From positions 1-61,581 of the forward strand of contig NZ_LMPC01000011.1 in assembly GCF_001423745.1 (NCBI RefSeq): DNA of 61,581 nt. Reading direction: 5' to 3'. This stretch comes from Arthrobacter sp. Leaf337 (lineage in GTDB: Bacteria; Actinomycetota; Actinomycetes; Actinomycetales; Micrococcaceae). The notes beneath the pieces were generated by a model that saw nothing but the letters and a program-made list of their open reading frames with translations, was not told the DNA's origin and did no database searches. Positions 15,816 through 24,221 of the stretch are shown piece after piece; within the stretch, counting starts at the first letter, position 1, and each line of letters begins with the position of its first letter. The position numbers were made by a program, and so were the translations under genes.

Positions 15816-16867
15816 AAGCGCTCGTGTACGGAGGCCCCGGTGAAAAGTCGTGGACCGACGTCCCGGATCCCACGATCCAGGACCCCAGCGACGTCATCGT
15901 CAAGGTGGACACCACCACCATCTGTGGAACGGACCTGCACATTCTCAAAGGGGACGTGCCGGCGGTGCAGAAAGGCCGGATCCTGGGCCACGAAGGCGTG
16001 GGAACCATCACCGAGGTGGGTCCTTCGGTCACGAGCCTGAAGGCGGGGGACCGGGTCATCATCTCCTGCATCAAGTCCTGCGGCCACTGTGCCAACTGCA
16101 AGACCGGCCTCTACTCGCACTGCATGGGCGAGGAAGGGGCGTCCGGTATCGGCTGGGTCTTCGGACACCTGATCGACGGTACGCAGGCCGAGTACGTGCG
16201 CGTGCCGTACGCGGAGAACTCGCTGCATCTCCTCCCTGAAGGGGTCAGCGACGACCAAGCTGTGATGCTCTCCGACATCCTTCCCACCGGCTTTGAAATC
16301 GGCGTGCAGTACGGGCGGGTCAAGCCGGGGGACACCGTGGCTGTTGTGGGCGCGGGTCCGGTCGGGTTGGCAGCTATCGCCACTGCCGGGCTGTACGGCG
16401 CGGCAACCATCATCGCAATTGACCTTGACGCCAACCGGCTGGAAAAGTCCCGCGAGTTCGGCGCCACCAACGTCGTCCTCTCCGGCGACGCCGACTGGAA
16501 GGAACAGGTGTTGGCGTTCACGGACGGACAGGGCGTGGATGTGGCCATTGAAGCGGTGGGCATCCCGGCGACCTTCACCATGTGCACGGACATCGTCCGT
16601 CCCGGCGGCAACGTGGCCAACGTGGGCGTTCACGGCAAGTCCGTGGAACTGCATGTGGAGAACCTCTGGATCCAGAACATCAACATCAGCATGGGCCTGG
16701 TCAATGCCAACACCACGCCGATGCTCCTGAAGCTAGTGGCCCAGAAGAAGGTACCGGCGGAGAAATTCGCCACCCACCACTTCACGTTCGACCAGTTCAT
16801 GGACGCCTACGACACTTTCGCCCGCGCCGCGGAAACCAAGGCACTCAAAGTGGTGATCACGGCGTGA
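15812..16867 (+). CDS. Zinc-dependent alcohol dehydrogenase (MDR superfamily)
   Basis: A 351-residue enzyme from ATG 15812. Catalytic zinc ligands: ICGTDLH (C38), GHEGVG (the His-Glu pair) and later motifs. The structural zinc lobe CGHCANCKTGLYSHC has four cysteines in C-x2-C-x2-C-x7-C spacing. The Rossmann motif is VVGAGPVGLAAI. It oxidises a primary or secondary alcohol, or reduces an aldehyde, with NAD(P). It overlaps the STAS-like gene by 4 bp and the flavodoxin gene by 4 bp, so the four genes 15324-19034 form one operon. Under the DosR-like box, a fermentative aldehyde/alcohol role in low oxygen is plausible (inference). Confidence 0.88.
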   Translation: MKALVYGGPGEKSWTDVPDPTIQDPSDVIVKVDTTTICGTDLHILKGDVPAVQKGRILGHEGVGTITEVGPSVTSLKAGDRVIISCIKSCGHCANCKTGLYSHCMGEEGASGIGWVFGHLIDGTQAEYVRVPYAENSLHLLPEGVSDDQAVMLSDILPTGFEIGVQYGRVKPGDTVAVVGAGPVGLAAIATAGLYGAATIIAIDLDANRLEKSREFGATNVVLSGDADWKEQVLAFTDGQGVDVAIEAVGIPATFTMCTDIVRPGGNVANVGVHGKSVELHVENLWIQNINISMGLVNANTTPMLLKLVAQKKVPAEKFATHHFTFDQFMDAYDTFARAAETKALKVVITA

Positions 16868-17310
16868 AAGCCCTGGTGGTCTACGACTCCGCCTACGGAA
16901 ACACCAGGCAGGTGGCCGAAGCCATCGTGGCCGCCCTCGGGCCCCTGCAGGCCCAGGCTGTTTCCGTGACGGATTTCCAGGCCACCGCGCTCGCTGAAGG
17001 CGACCTGTTCGTCGTCGGAAGTCCCATCAACGGCTGGCGGCCGACGCCGAAGATCACCGAGCTGCTGTCCGGCCTCGGCGACGGCCGGCTCGCGGGCGTC
17101 AAAGCGGCAGCCTTCGACACCCGTGTCCGGCTCTTTATCCACGGCGATGCGGCCAAGAAGATGACCGAATCGCTCAAAGCCGGTGGCGCGGAGATCATCT
17201 CCAAGCCAATGCCCTTTTACGTCAAAGGCAGCGAGGGCCCGCTCCGCAGCGGGGAACTCGACAAAGCGGCCGCATGGGCCGCGGACCTGCTCAAAAGAGT
17301 GGGTGGATAG
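16864..17310 (+). CDS. Flavodoxin-domain protein
   Basis: A 148-residue protein with GTG start 16864 inside the ADH stop (GTGA overlap). The N-terminal KALVVYDSAYGNTRQVAEAI holds the flavodoxin phosphate-binding loop (S/T-x-x-G-N-T), and FVVGSPINGWRPTPKI is the second FMN-contact region. The C-terminal helix-strand pattern completes a single flavodoxin fold. It is a low-potential FMN electron carrier or quinone-reactive flavoprotein in the cytosol. Co-expression with alcohol dehydrogenase and a DUF4389 membrane protein downstream of a DosR-like box suggests redox balancing in hypoxia. Confidence 0.82.
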   Translation: MKALVVYDSAYGNTRQVAEAIVAALGPLQAQAVSVTDFQATALAEGDLFVVGSPINGWRPTPKITELLSGLGDGRLAGVKAAAFDTRVRLFIHGDAAKKMTESLKAGGAEIISKPMPFYVKGSEGPLRSGELDKAAAWAADLLKRVGG

Positions 17311-17351
17311 CCGCCGGGGGGCCAAGCAAGAGGCAAGAAAGGACTGCGACC

Positions 17352-19034
17352 ATGAAACCAGGCCGGATAGTCATGCTGGTGCTCGGCACCCTCGCCGCCC
17401 TGATGGGGCTTGGGCTGCTGACTGGTGCCGGCTTCGTCGGATGGGTCAACTTCCAGCAGCGCGACAACGGATATTTGACCACGCCCACCGAGCGCTACGA
17501 TGTGGCCACCCGGGCCATCACCTCGCCCGGCCTGGACGTCCTGGTGGACGAGGAACTGCCGGACGTCCTGCCGGTGGACAGCGCCGGCCGCCTGCTGTTG
17601 CGGGGAACGGCGGCATCCGGCAAACAGATCTTTATCGGCATCGGACCCCAGGAAGACGTGGCCCGGTACCTCGACAACGTCCGGCATTCCGAGATCACCA
17701 AATTGGACTCCTACCCGTTCCGCGTCGAGTACCGTGAGGTTCCCGGCAACGCCGAACCCGCAGACCCCGGGGCGCAGCCATTCTGGTCCACCTCGGCCCA
17801 GGGAACCGGGACCCAGCAGATTGAGTGGGACCTCCGCAGCGGCCGCTGGTCAGTGGTGGTCATGAACGCCGACGGCGCCGCTCCTGTTTCCGTTGACCTG
17901 CAGGCCGGCGTTCGGTCCGATCTGTTGTGGCCGGTCTTCATCGGGCTGCTGATCGGCGGCATTGCGCTGCTGGCCGTGGGCGTGCCGCTCATTGTTGCCG
18001 GCGCCGCAGGACTCGGCAGGCACGGGCCCCCGCCGCATTACCCGGCCGCCGGTCACATGGAACCGGCGGGCGTGCCCGGAGGCCCGGAAGCCCGAGCGCC
18101 GGGGGCCGCAACGCCGTACTCAACAGGTCCATCCGCCGCAGCACCGTACCCCGCTGCGCCGTATCCCACGGCGGCAGCAGCGATCCCGCCCGCAGGAGGG
18201 CGCACCCCGCTGCCCACCGACCCGCAGCCCTCGGACACCTCCAGATACCCTGTGCGGCTGAACGGGTACCTAGACCCTGGGCTCTCCCGCGGAATGTGGC
18301 TGATCAAGTGGTTCCTGGCGATCCCGCACTACATCGTGCTGTTCTTCCTGTGGTTCGCATTCTTCGTGACCACCATCGTGGCCGGCTTCGCCATCCTGTT
18401 CACAGGCCGCTACCCGCGCTCGCTGTTCAACTTCAACGTGGGCGTCCTGCGGTGGAACTGGCGGGTGGCCTTCTACGCCTACGCAGCCATAGGAACGGAC
18501 CGCTACCCGCCCTTCACGCTGGCGCGGACCGACTACCCGGCGGATTTCGACGTCGAGTACCCCGAGCATCTGTCCCGGGGCCTGGTGCTGATCAAATGGT
18601 GGCTGTTGGTCCTTCCGCAGCTCCTGATTGTCTCCGCATTCTCCGGCGCCGCAAGCACCTGGGGCAGCCGGCGCACGTGGGTGGACGGCCGATGGGTGGA
18701 CGGCACCTGGGTTGATGGAACCTGGGTGGGATACCAGGGCGGCGGCGGGATCTCGCTGATCGGGCTGCTGGTGATCGTGGCCGGCTTTAGCCTGCTGTTC
18801 ACGGGCCGCTTCGGCCGGAGGCTCTTTGACTTGCTGATCGGCCTGAACCGCTGGACGCACCGCGTTATTGCCTACGTGGCGTTGATGCGTGACGAATACC
18901 CGCCGTTCCGCCTCGACATGGGCCCGATGGATCCGGCCGAAGCTCCGCCAGCCGGCTACCTGCCGCCGCCGGTCCCCGCCTCGCAAACGGAGCCTCCGCC
19001 TACCGAGCCTCCGGGCGCACCCCGCCAACCCTAG
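17352..19034 (+). CDS. DUF4389 domain membrane protein
   Basis: A 560-residue membrane protein from ATG 17352 (AAAGGA ribosome-binding site). Order: an N-terminal membrane segment (about 7-28), an extracytosolic region, a membrane segment at about 197-220, a Pro/Ala-rich linker (about 225-300), then two DUF4389 units each starting with YPVRLNGYLDPGLSRGMWLIKWFL-like or YPADFDVEYPEHLSRGLVLIKWWLLVLP-like sequence and each ending with a FTGRYPR/FTGRFGRR and NRW.HRV.AY pattern. Between the halves of unit 2 is a WVDG repeat (about residues 440-460: TWVDGRWVDGTWVDGTWVG). The tail is Pro-rich. Last gene of the 15.3-19.0 kb operon; function unknown. Confidence 0.75.
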   Translation: MKPGRIVMLVLGTLAALMGLGLLTGAGFVGWVNFQQRDNGYLTTPTERYDVATRAITSPGLDVLVDEELPDVLPVDSAGRLLLRGTAASGKQIFIGIGPQEDVARYLDNVRHSEITKLDSYPFRVEYREVPGNAEPADPGAQPFWSTSAQGTGTQQIEWDLRSGRWSVVVMNADGAAPVSVDLQAGVRSDLLWPVFIGLLIGGIALLAVGVPLIVAGAAGLGRHGPPPHYPAAGHMEPAGVPGGPEARAPGAATPYSTGPSAAAPYPAAPYPTAAAAIPPAGGRTPLPTDPQPSDTSRYPVRLNGYLDPGLSRGMWLIKWFLAIPHYIVLFFLWFAFFVTTIVAGFAILFTGRYPRSLFNFNVGVLRWNWRVAFYAYAAIGTDRYPPFTLARTDYPADFDVEYPEHLSRGLVLIKWWLLVLPQLLIVSAFSGAASTWGSRRTWVDGRWVDGTWVDGTWVGYQGGGGISLIGLLVIVAGFSLLFTGRFGRRLFDLLIGLNRWTHRVIAYVALMRDEYPPFRLDMGPMDPAEAPPAGYLPPPVPASQTEPPPTEPPGAPRQP

Positions 19035-19052
19035 GAGTGCGCCAACCCTAGG
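19023..19052. repeat. 13-bp direct repeat spanning the DUF4389 stop codon
   Basis: CGCCAACCCTAGG at 19023-19035 and again at 19040-19052 (period 17). The first copy contains the TAG stop of the DUF4389 gene. Confidence 0.8.
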
Positions 19053-19216
19053 GGCCGGTGGCCACCACCAGGTTTCCGTCCGGGTCCTGCACCATGGTCC
19101 GAATCTGCTCCCGGGCAGCCATGCTGTCAAGGCGCGGGGAATCGCGGTGCCCTTGCCACCTGCGGCCCACAGGCAGATAGTGGGAGGAATCGTCCACTCC
19201 GGGCAGGAGGCCCGCA

Positions 19217-19999
19217 ATGCCGCTGGAAAACGCTACCGGGCCAACCGGTCTCCTGCAGGGCCGGACCGCCCTTGTCTACGGCGCCGGCGGTCCCATCGGA
19301 GGCGCTGTCGCCCGGGCCTTCGCGGCGGAAGGTGCGGACGTCTTCCTGGCCGGCCGGACAGAATCCCGTCTCCTCAAAGTAGCCCGGGACATCCGTGAGG
19401 CGGGCGGCAGCGCGGACGCCGCCGTCGTCGACGCCCTGGACGAAAGCCAAGTGAACGCCTTCGTGGACCAGGCCGCAAAGAAGACCAGGCGCATCGACAT
19501 TTCCTTCAACCTGATTTCCTACGGGGACGTCCAGCAGCCGCTGATGGAGATCTCCGCGGACGACTTCAGCCAGCCCATCACTGCAGCTACCCGGACGCAC
19601 TTCCTCACCACCCGGGCCGCGGCACGGCACATGGTCAAGCAGCGTTCCGGCGTCGTGTTGATGTTCGGCGGCTCCGGCCCGCAGACCCTGCACGGGCTGG
19701 GCGGGTTCAAGATCGCGCTGGACGCCATGGAGGGGCAGCGCCGGCAGTGGGCGCTGGAACTCGGCAAGAACGGTATCCGCGTGGTCACGATGGTGACCGG
19801 CGGGATCGTGGAAACCATTCCCTGGCAAGCGGAGGGCCGTGAAGAGATCGTGGAGGAAATCACCCGGACCGCGCACCTGAACCGGACGGCGACCCTGGAG
19901 GACGTGGGCAATGTGGCGGTGTTTATCGCCTCGGACCGGGCGGGTGCCATCACCGATGCCACCGTGAATATTTCCTGCGGCGCGATCGTGGACTACTGA
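19217..19999 (+). CDS. SDR family oxidoreductase lacking the catalytic tyrosine
   Basis: A 260-residue classical-size SDR. The cofactor loop is YGAGGPIGGAVARAF (G22-x3-G-x-G type). The middle strand reads FNLISYG in place of NNAG. At the active site the lysine is K165 (GGFKIALDAMEGQ), but the residue four positions before it, normally the catalytic Tyr of YxxxK, is Leu161; S153 lies in the strand before. The C-terminal DRAGAITDATVNISCG region is typical. Without the Tyr, ordinary SDR redox chemistry is doubtful; it may be a binding protein or use other chemistry. Isolated gene, convergent with the GntR regulator at 20120. Confidence 0.75.
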   Translation: MPLENATGPTGLLQGRTALVYGAGGPIGGAVARAFAAEGADVFLAGRTESRLLKVARDIREAGGSADAAVVDALDESQVNAFVDQAAKKTRRIDISFNLISYGDVQQPLMEISADDFSQPITAATRTHFLTTRAAARHMVKQRSGVVLMFGGSGPQTLHGLGGFKIALDAMEGQRRQWALELGKNGIRVVTMVTGGIVETIPWQAEGREEIVEEITRTAHLNRTATLEDVGNVAVFIASDRAGAITDATVNISCGAIVDY

Positions 20000-20113
20000 G
20001 GCTTTGCCCCGCCGGCCAGTTCGCGGTCCGCCATCATGGACGCCAGGAAGATTCCCACGAACGGCCAGCTGCCCATGCCGTTGCGCAGGACGTCAGCTGC
20101 CCGGGCGCAGCGA
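19993..20113 (-). pseudogene. Possible DUF1003-like gene remnant
   Basis: In one minus-strand frame the translation reads ...ADVLRNGMGSWPFVGIFLAS then MMADRELAGGAKPQ and a stop. The GMGSWPFVGIFL stretch resembles the GSW-x-F-hydrophobic segment of DUF1003 membrane proteins. There is no start codon with a ribosome-binding site, and the frame overlaps the SDR 3' end by 7 bp. It may be a decayed fragment or chance. Confidence 0.25.
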
Positions 20114-20119
20114 CGGCTC

Positions 20120-20779
20120 CTACGCCACCAGGTTGTCCGCGGCGGTGTCCATGTGTTCGCGGATGGTCTTGCGGGCCAGGGAGGCATCCCCGGTTTCAAT
20201 GGCTGCCACGATGTCGTGATGCCGGTCCACGCTCATGTTCGAAACGCCCTTTTCCAGCCCGGCGAACATGATGGACATCCTGATGGAGCCTTCGAGTGAT
20301 TCCCAGGAGTGGAGCAGTGTCTCGTTGCCGGTGAGACGGCACAGAGTGCGGTGGAATTCCAGGTCCGATTCGATCCGCTCCTCGAGAGTGCCCTTGGTGG
20401 CTGCATCCATCGCGCCGATGGCCGCGCGCAGCGAGCCGATGACGTGCTGGCGGTCCGGAAGCTCACACAGGGTGCGGGCAGCCAGTGATTCCAGCGCGGC
20501 ACGCACGGAGTAGATGTCCCGGATCTCCTTGGCATCGAGGTGCCGGACGGACAGCCGTCCCCGCGGGCCTGCTGACAGCAGCCCCTCCTGTTCCAGCTGC
20601 CGCAGCGCTTCCCGGAGCGTGCCGCGGCTGATCTGGAGCATGTCCGAGAGTTCGGTTTCCACCAGGTGACGTCCGGGTTCCAGCTCACCGCTGGTGATGG
20701 CGGTGCGCAGCGCGGAAAGGGCCTGCTCGCGGAGGCTCCGCTTTTGCAGTCCCAGCAGGGGTGCTGTTGCTCCGGCCAT
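20120..20779 (-). CDS. GntR family regulator, FCD domain, local regulator of the sugar cluster
   Basis: A 219-residue FadR-type regulator. The winged helix (about residues 14-80) includes LEPGRHLVETELSDMLQISRGTLREALRQLEQEGLL. The FCD helical domain (about 88-212) shows the D-x3-H (DLEFHRTLC) and H-HDIVAAI metal-site residues. A perfect palindrome GACTGT-TT-ACAGTC lies 27 bp upstream of its own start, and related copies lie in the divergent promoter at 24.2-24.3 kb, so it very likely controls both itself and the sugar operons. It is downstream of the transketolase genes on the same strand but has its own promoter region (146 bp). Confidence 0.88.
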   Translation of the reverse strand: MAGATAPLLGLQKRSLREQALSALRTAITSGELEPGRHLVETELSDMLQISRGTLREALRQLEQEGLLSAGPRGRLSVRHLDAKEIRDIYSVRAALESLAARTLCELPDRQHVIGSLRAAIGAMDAATKGTLEERIESDLEFHRTLCRLTGNETLLHSWESLEGSIRMSIMFAGLEKGVSNMSVDRHHDIVAAIETGDASLARKTIREHMDTAADNLVA

Positions 20780-20806
20780 CTTGGTACGTCCTCAATGTCA
20801 TTGGTC

Positions 20807-20820
20807 GACTGTTTACAGTC
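20807..20820. promoter_or_regulatory. Perfect palindromic operator, GACTGT-TT-ACAGTC
   Basis: A 6-bp inverted repeat with 2-bp centre, 27 bp upstream of the GntR/FCD start. The same motif recurs at 24222-24235, 24265-24278 and 24292-24305. Candidate autoregulatory site. Confidence 0.7.
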
Positions 20821-20925
20821 CGTGTGTTAACTGTTGATGTTACGGCAGAAGCGCGGAACCGTCTCGTGTCCGGTCCGCGCTTCCACCGTTCACGGGTTCT
20901 GCCGTTCGTGCGCCGGTTTGGGTAG

Positions 20926-21933
20926 CTAGCCCAGTTCGGCGAGGACCTTGGCCACGATCCGCTGGACGGACAGGCCGTAGCGTTCGTGGAGGGTCGGCAG
21001 GGCGCCCGCGTCGAGGAACTCGTCCGGCAACGCCACGGGAACCACCCGCTTGCCGAGTCCCGCGGTGACGACGGCGGACGCAACCGTTTCAAACAGGCCT
21101 CCGATCACGCTGTGGTTTTCCAGCGTCACAGCCAGGCGGTCCGTGTTGATTTCGGCGAGGACGGTCGCGGCGTCGAACGGCTTGATGGTGGGGGTGTGCA
21201 CGACGGCGACGTCCACGTTGTGTTCGGCCAGTGCCTTGGCGGCCTGCAGCGCCCGCATGGTCATGAGCCCGCTGGAGATGAAGACGACGTCGTTCCCGCC
21301 GCGCAGGACCTTCGCCTTGCCGAGTTCGAAGGTGTAGCCGTATTCGTCCAGCACCGTAGGCACGTTGCCGCGCAGCAGCCGCAGGTAGGTGGGGCCCTCG
21401 CTGGCGGCGAGCTGGGGGACGGCCTGTTCGATGTCGATCGAGTCGCAGGGGTCCACGATGGTCAGGTTGGGCATGCCGCGGAAGATCGCCATGTCCTCGG
21501 TGGCCTGGTGGCTGGGACCGTACCCGGTGGTGAGGCCGGGCAGCCCGCCGACGATGTTCACGTTCAGGTTCGGTTCGGCGCTGTCCAGGCAGAGGAAGTC
21601 ATAGGCCCGTCGTGCAGCAAAGACGGAGTAGGTGGACGCGAACGGCACCAGGCCGGTCTCGGCCAGGCCCGCGGCCGCACCGAAGAGCAGCTGCTCGGCC
21701 ATGCCCATCTGGAAGAAGCGCTCCGGGAAGGCCTGCGCGAAGATGTGCATGTCCGTGTATTTGCCCAGGTCCGCGGTGAGGCCCACGATCCTGTCGTTCT
21801 CCTGCGCGGCCTTCAGCAGGGCATGCCCGAACGGTGCGGAGGCGGTTTTCTGGCCGGGATCGGCGAAGGACGCGATCATGGCCGAGGTCTTCAGCTTGGG
21901 GGCGGTGCCTTTTGTTGCTGTGGTGGTGCTCAT
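20926..21933 (-). CDS. Transketolase, C-terminal subunit (pyrimidine-binding + C domain)
   Basis: A 335-residue half-transketolase from ATG 21933, overlapping the end of the N-terminal subunit gene by 4 bp (ATGA). It carries the pyrimidine-binding domain (FFQMGMAEQLLFGAAAGLAETG has the conserved Glu that activates thiamine diphosphate; FASTYSVFAARRAYDFL; GLTTGYGPSHQATEDMAIFRGMPNL) and the C-terminal domain (VDVAVVHTPTIKPFD, VTLENHSVIGGLFETV). Together with the neighbouring subunit it transfers two-carbon ketol units. Two-gene transketolases are used in dedicated catabolic pathways (for example apulose-4-phosphate transketolase) as well as in some central pathways; here the operon is local to a sugar cluster. 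Confidence 0.9.
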   Translation of the reverse strand: MSTTTATKGTAPKLKTSAMIASFADPGQKTASAPFGHALLKAAQENDRIVGLTADLGKYTDMHIFAQAFPERFFQMGMAEQLLFGAAAGLAETGLVPFASTYSVFAARRAYDFLCLDSAEPNLNVNIVGGLPGLTTGYGPSHQATEDMAIFRGMPNLTIVDPCDSIDIEQAVPQLAASEGPTYLRLLRGNVPTVLDEYGYTFELGKAKVLRGGNDVVFISSGLMTMRALQAAKALAEHNVDVAVVHTPTIKPFDAATVLAEINTDRLAVTLENHSVIGGLFETVASAVVTAGLGKRVVPVALPDEFLDAGALPTLHERYGLSVQRIVAKVLAELG

Positions 21934-22835
21934 GCTGAAGCGGTCCCTTCGTATCCTGCGGTGAGTTGTTCGCGGCACTGCTGCCATTCGTGTTCCTCGA
22001 TGCGCATGAAGTGCGCCTTCTCGCGCTCTTCCAGCAGCGGCACTCCGCGGCCCACTTTCGTGTCGCAAAGGATCACGGAAGGACGTCCGACGGCGGCGGC
22101 CTGGGCGGCGGCGTTGTCGAAGGCTTTCAGGAGTTCTGCCATGTTGTTGCCGTCCACCCGCTGGGTGTACCAGCCGAAGGATTCCCACTTTTCGGTCACC
22201 GGTTCGGTGCGGAGCACGGTCTCCGTTTTGCCGTCAGCCTGCAGTGCGTTGATGTCCACCATGGCGGTGAGATTTCCCAGCTGGTGGTGGTGCGCGCCCA
22301 TGGCGGCCTCCCAGGTGGAGCCCTCGTCCAGTTCGCCGTCGGAGAGGAAGTTGTACACCCTCGCCGTGGAGCCCTGGTACCTCAGTCCCAGTGCCATGCC
22401 GACGGCGATGGTGAGGCCGTGGCCCAGGGAACCGCCGGAGATTTCCATGCCCGGGGTGTAGGTGGACATTCCGGACATCGGCAGCCGGGAGTCGTCGGAG
22501 CCGTACGTCTCGAGTTCTTCCACCGGAACAATCCCGGCCTCGGCCAGGGCGGCGTAGTGGCCGATCGCGTAGTGCCCGGTGGAGAGCAGGAACCTGTCGC
22601 GGCCTTCCCATTCGGGGTCGGCGGCCCGGAAGCGGAGCTGGTCAGCGTAGACGGCGGCCAGCATGTCCGCGGCACCGAGGGCCTGGCCGACGTAGCCCTG
22701 ACCCTGGACCTCGCCCATGTTCAGGGCGTGGTGACGGATCCGGTAGGCCGCGGCTGAAACATTGTGGACGCGTTCTGTGGTGGTGGCCATGGTTTCCTGA
22801 GTGGCGGTCATGCGGGCTTCCTGTGTGGCGGTCAT
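21930..22835 (-). CDS. Transketolase, N-terminal subunit (thiamine diphosphate-binding)
   Basis: A 301-residue half-transketolase. Typical N-domain features: GYVGQALGAADMLAAVY, DRFLLSTGHYAIGHYAALAEAG, GSLGHGLTIAVGMALG and the ThDP/metal motif SDGELDEGSTWEAA ... VDINALQADG (G-D-G...N pattern). The start region is unusual: ATGs at 22835, 22811 and 22790 are all in frame because MTATQE(A/T) is duplicated, and both later ATGs have AGGAA-type ribosome-binding sites just upstream. The first ATG overlaps the symporter stop (TGATG). It forms the active enzyme with the subunit encoded next. Confidence 0.9.
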   Translation of the reverse strand: MTATQEARMTATQETMATTTERVHNVSAAAYRIRHHALNMGEVQGQGYVGQALGAADMLAAVYADQLRFRAADPEWEGRDRFLLSTGHYAIGHYAALAEAGIVPVEELETYGSDDSRLPMSGMSTYTPGMEISGGSLGHGLTIAVGMALGLRYQGSTARVYNFLSDGELDEGSTWEAAMGAHHHQLGNLTAMVDINALQADGKTETVLRTEPVTEKWESFGWYTQRVDGNNMAELLKAFDNAAAQAAAVGRPSVILCDTKVGRGVPLLEEREKAHFMRIEEHEWQQCREQLTAGYEGTASA

Positions 22836-24172
22836 CAGGCGTTCACTGCCTGGGGGGTGCTTTTGGTGGCCTCATCTGCCAGCTGCCGTTCGCGCTTGCC
22901 CCAGGTTTCCCGGGTCACGAGGGCGGCCCAGAGACCGATGGCGGCGTAGAAGCTGAAGAGAAGGGCGGGGCCCATCCAGCCAAGGGCAACGAAGAGCAGG
23001 GTGGTGACGAAAGGCGTGAATCCGGAGACCATGGCGGAGATCTGGTAGGCCAGTGAGGCTCCGGAGGAGCGCGTCTTGGCCTGGAACAGTTCGGGGAACC
23101 ACGGACCCTGGGCGCCGGCCAGGGAGTTCTGGCAGACCGCGTAGGAAATGACGATGGTGGCGATGATGAAGATGAACATTCCGGTGTTGACCAGCAGGAA
23201 CATGGGGATGCCGAAAAGGAGTGCGAAGGCAGTGGACCAGATGTACAGGGGCCGGCGGCCGATCCTGTCAGTGAGCCGTGCCCAGGCCATGGTGGCAAAG
23301 ATGCCAATGGCGGAGGCGATGCAGAGGGCAACGAGCGTCTGGGTCTTATCCGCCAGGTGCTGGGTGTGCAGGTAGGAAATCATGTAGGTGATGGATACGG
23401 CGTAGCCGGCGGTTTCGGCGATGCGGAGGCCGATGCCGCGGACGATGCTGCGCCAGTCCGTCTTGATGACCTCGATGATCGGCGACTTGACGATGGAGCC
23501 GCTCTCCTTGACCTCGTCGAAGACGGGGGATTCCGGGACCTTGGAGCGGATGATCAGGCCGACGGCGACGAGCACGATGCTGGCAAGGAACGGAACGCGC
23601 CAGGCGAGTTCGCCGCCCAGGTTCACGCTGACCAGGAAGACGAGGTTGGCCAGGAGCAGGCCCACGGGGAAGCCGGCCTGCACGATGCCGGTGTACTTGC
23701 CCTTGGATTTCCAGGGTGCGTGTTCGTAGCTCATCAGGATGGCGCCGCCCCATTCAGCGCCGAAGGCGAGGCCCTGGACAATGCGGACGAAGACCAGCAG
23801 TGCGGGTGCCAGCAGGCCGACCTGCTCGTAGGTGGGCAGGAGGCCGATGAGGAACGTGGCCACGCCCATGAGGATCAGGGACGCCACCAGGACGGGCTTG
23901 CGGCCCACCTTGTCGCCGAGGTGGCCGCCGATGACGCCGCCGATGGGGCGGGCTGCGAAGCCGACGCCAAGAGTGGCGAAGGCTGCCAGCGTTCCCGTGA
24001 CCGGGTCGCCGGTGGGGAAGAATGCCGTCCCGAAGTACAGCGCGGCGGCGGTGCCGAAGCCGATGAAGTCATACGTCTCGATGACGGCGCCGACGCCGGA
24101 GCCGATGGCGACGCGCTTCGCGTCCTTGGTGCCATGCACATGGCCGCGCATTTTCAGAGCTTCGTTGCTCAT
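22835..24172 (-). CDS. MFS transporter, metabolite:H+ symporter (MHS) family
   Basis: A 445-residue, 12-segment transporter from ATG 24172. The start (AIGSGVGAVIETYDFIGFGTAAALYFGTAFFP) and the loop FATLGVGFAARPIGGVIGGHLGDKVGRKPVL are characteristic of the MHS subgroup, which imports organic acids, betaines and some sugars or polyols with protons. First gene of the minus-strand operon symporter - tktN - tktC. It probably brings in the substrate of the cluster. It is divergent from the isomerase operon; the 186-bp gap carries three copies of the GACTGTNNACAGTC-like operator. Confidence 0.87.
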   Translation of the reverse strand: MSNEALKMRGHVHGTKDAKRVAIGSGVGAVIETYDFIGFGTAAALYFGTAFFPTGDPVTGTLAAFATLGVGFAARPIGGVIGGHLGDKVGRKPVLVASLILMGVATFLIGLLPTYEQVGLLAPALLVFVRIVQGLAFGAEWGGAILMSYEHAPWKSKGKYTGIVQAGFPVGLLLANLVFLVSVNLGGELAWRVPFLASIVLVAVGLIIRSKVPESPVFDEVKESGSIVKSPIIEVIKTDWRSIVRGIGLRIAETAGYAVSITYMISYLHTQHLADKTQTLVALCIASAIGIFATMAWARLTDRIGRRPLYIWSTAFALLFGIPMFLLVNTGMFIFIIATIVISYAVCQNSLAGAQGPWFPELFQAKTRSSGASLAYQISAMVSGFTPFVTTLLFVALGWMGPALLFSFYAAIGLWAALVTRETWGKRERQLADEATKSTPQAVNA

Positions 24173-24221
24173 TGCTGAATCCCTTTCGAAGAGCGGGGAA
24201 CGCTTCCGCACCGCCGCTGTC

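Noticed and set aside
19043..19200. Minus-strand segment ending ...QIRTMVQDPDGNLVVATGP
   Set aside because: DPDGN looks like a glyoxalase/VOC motif, but there is no start codon, the frame runs into the SDR start and nothing else of the domain is seen; too short to call a remnant.
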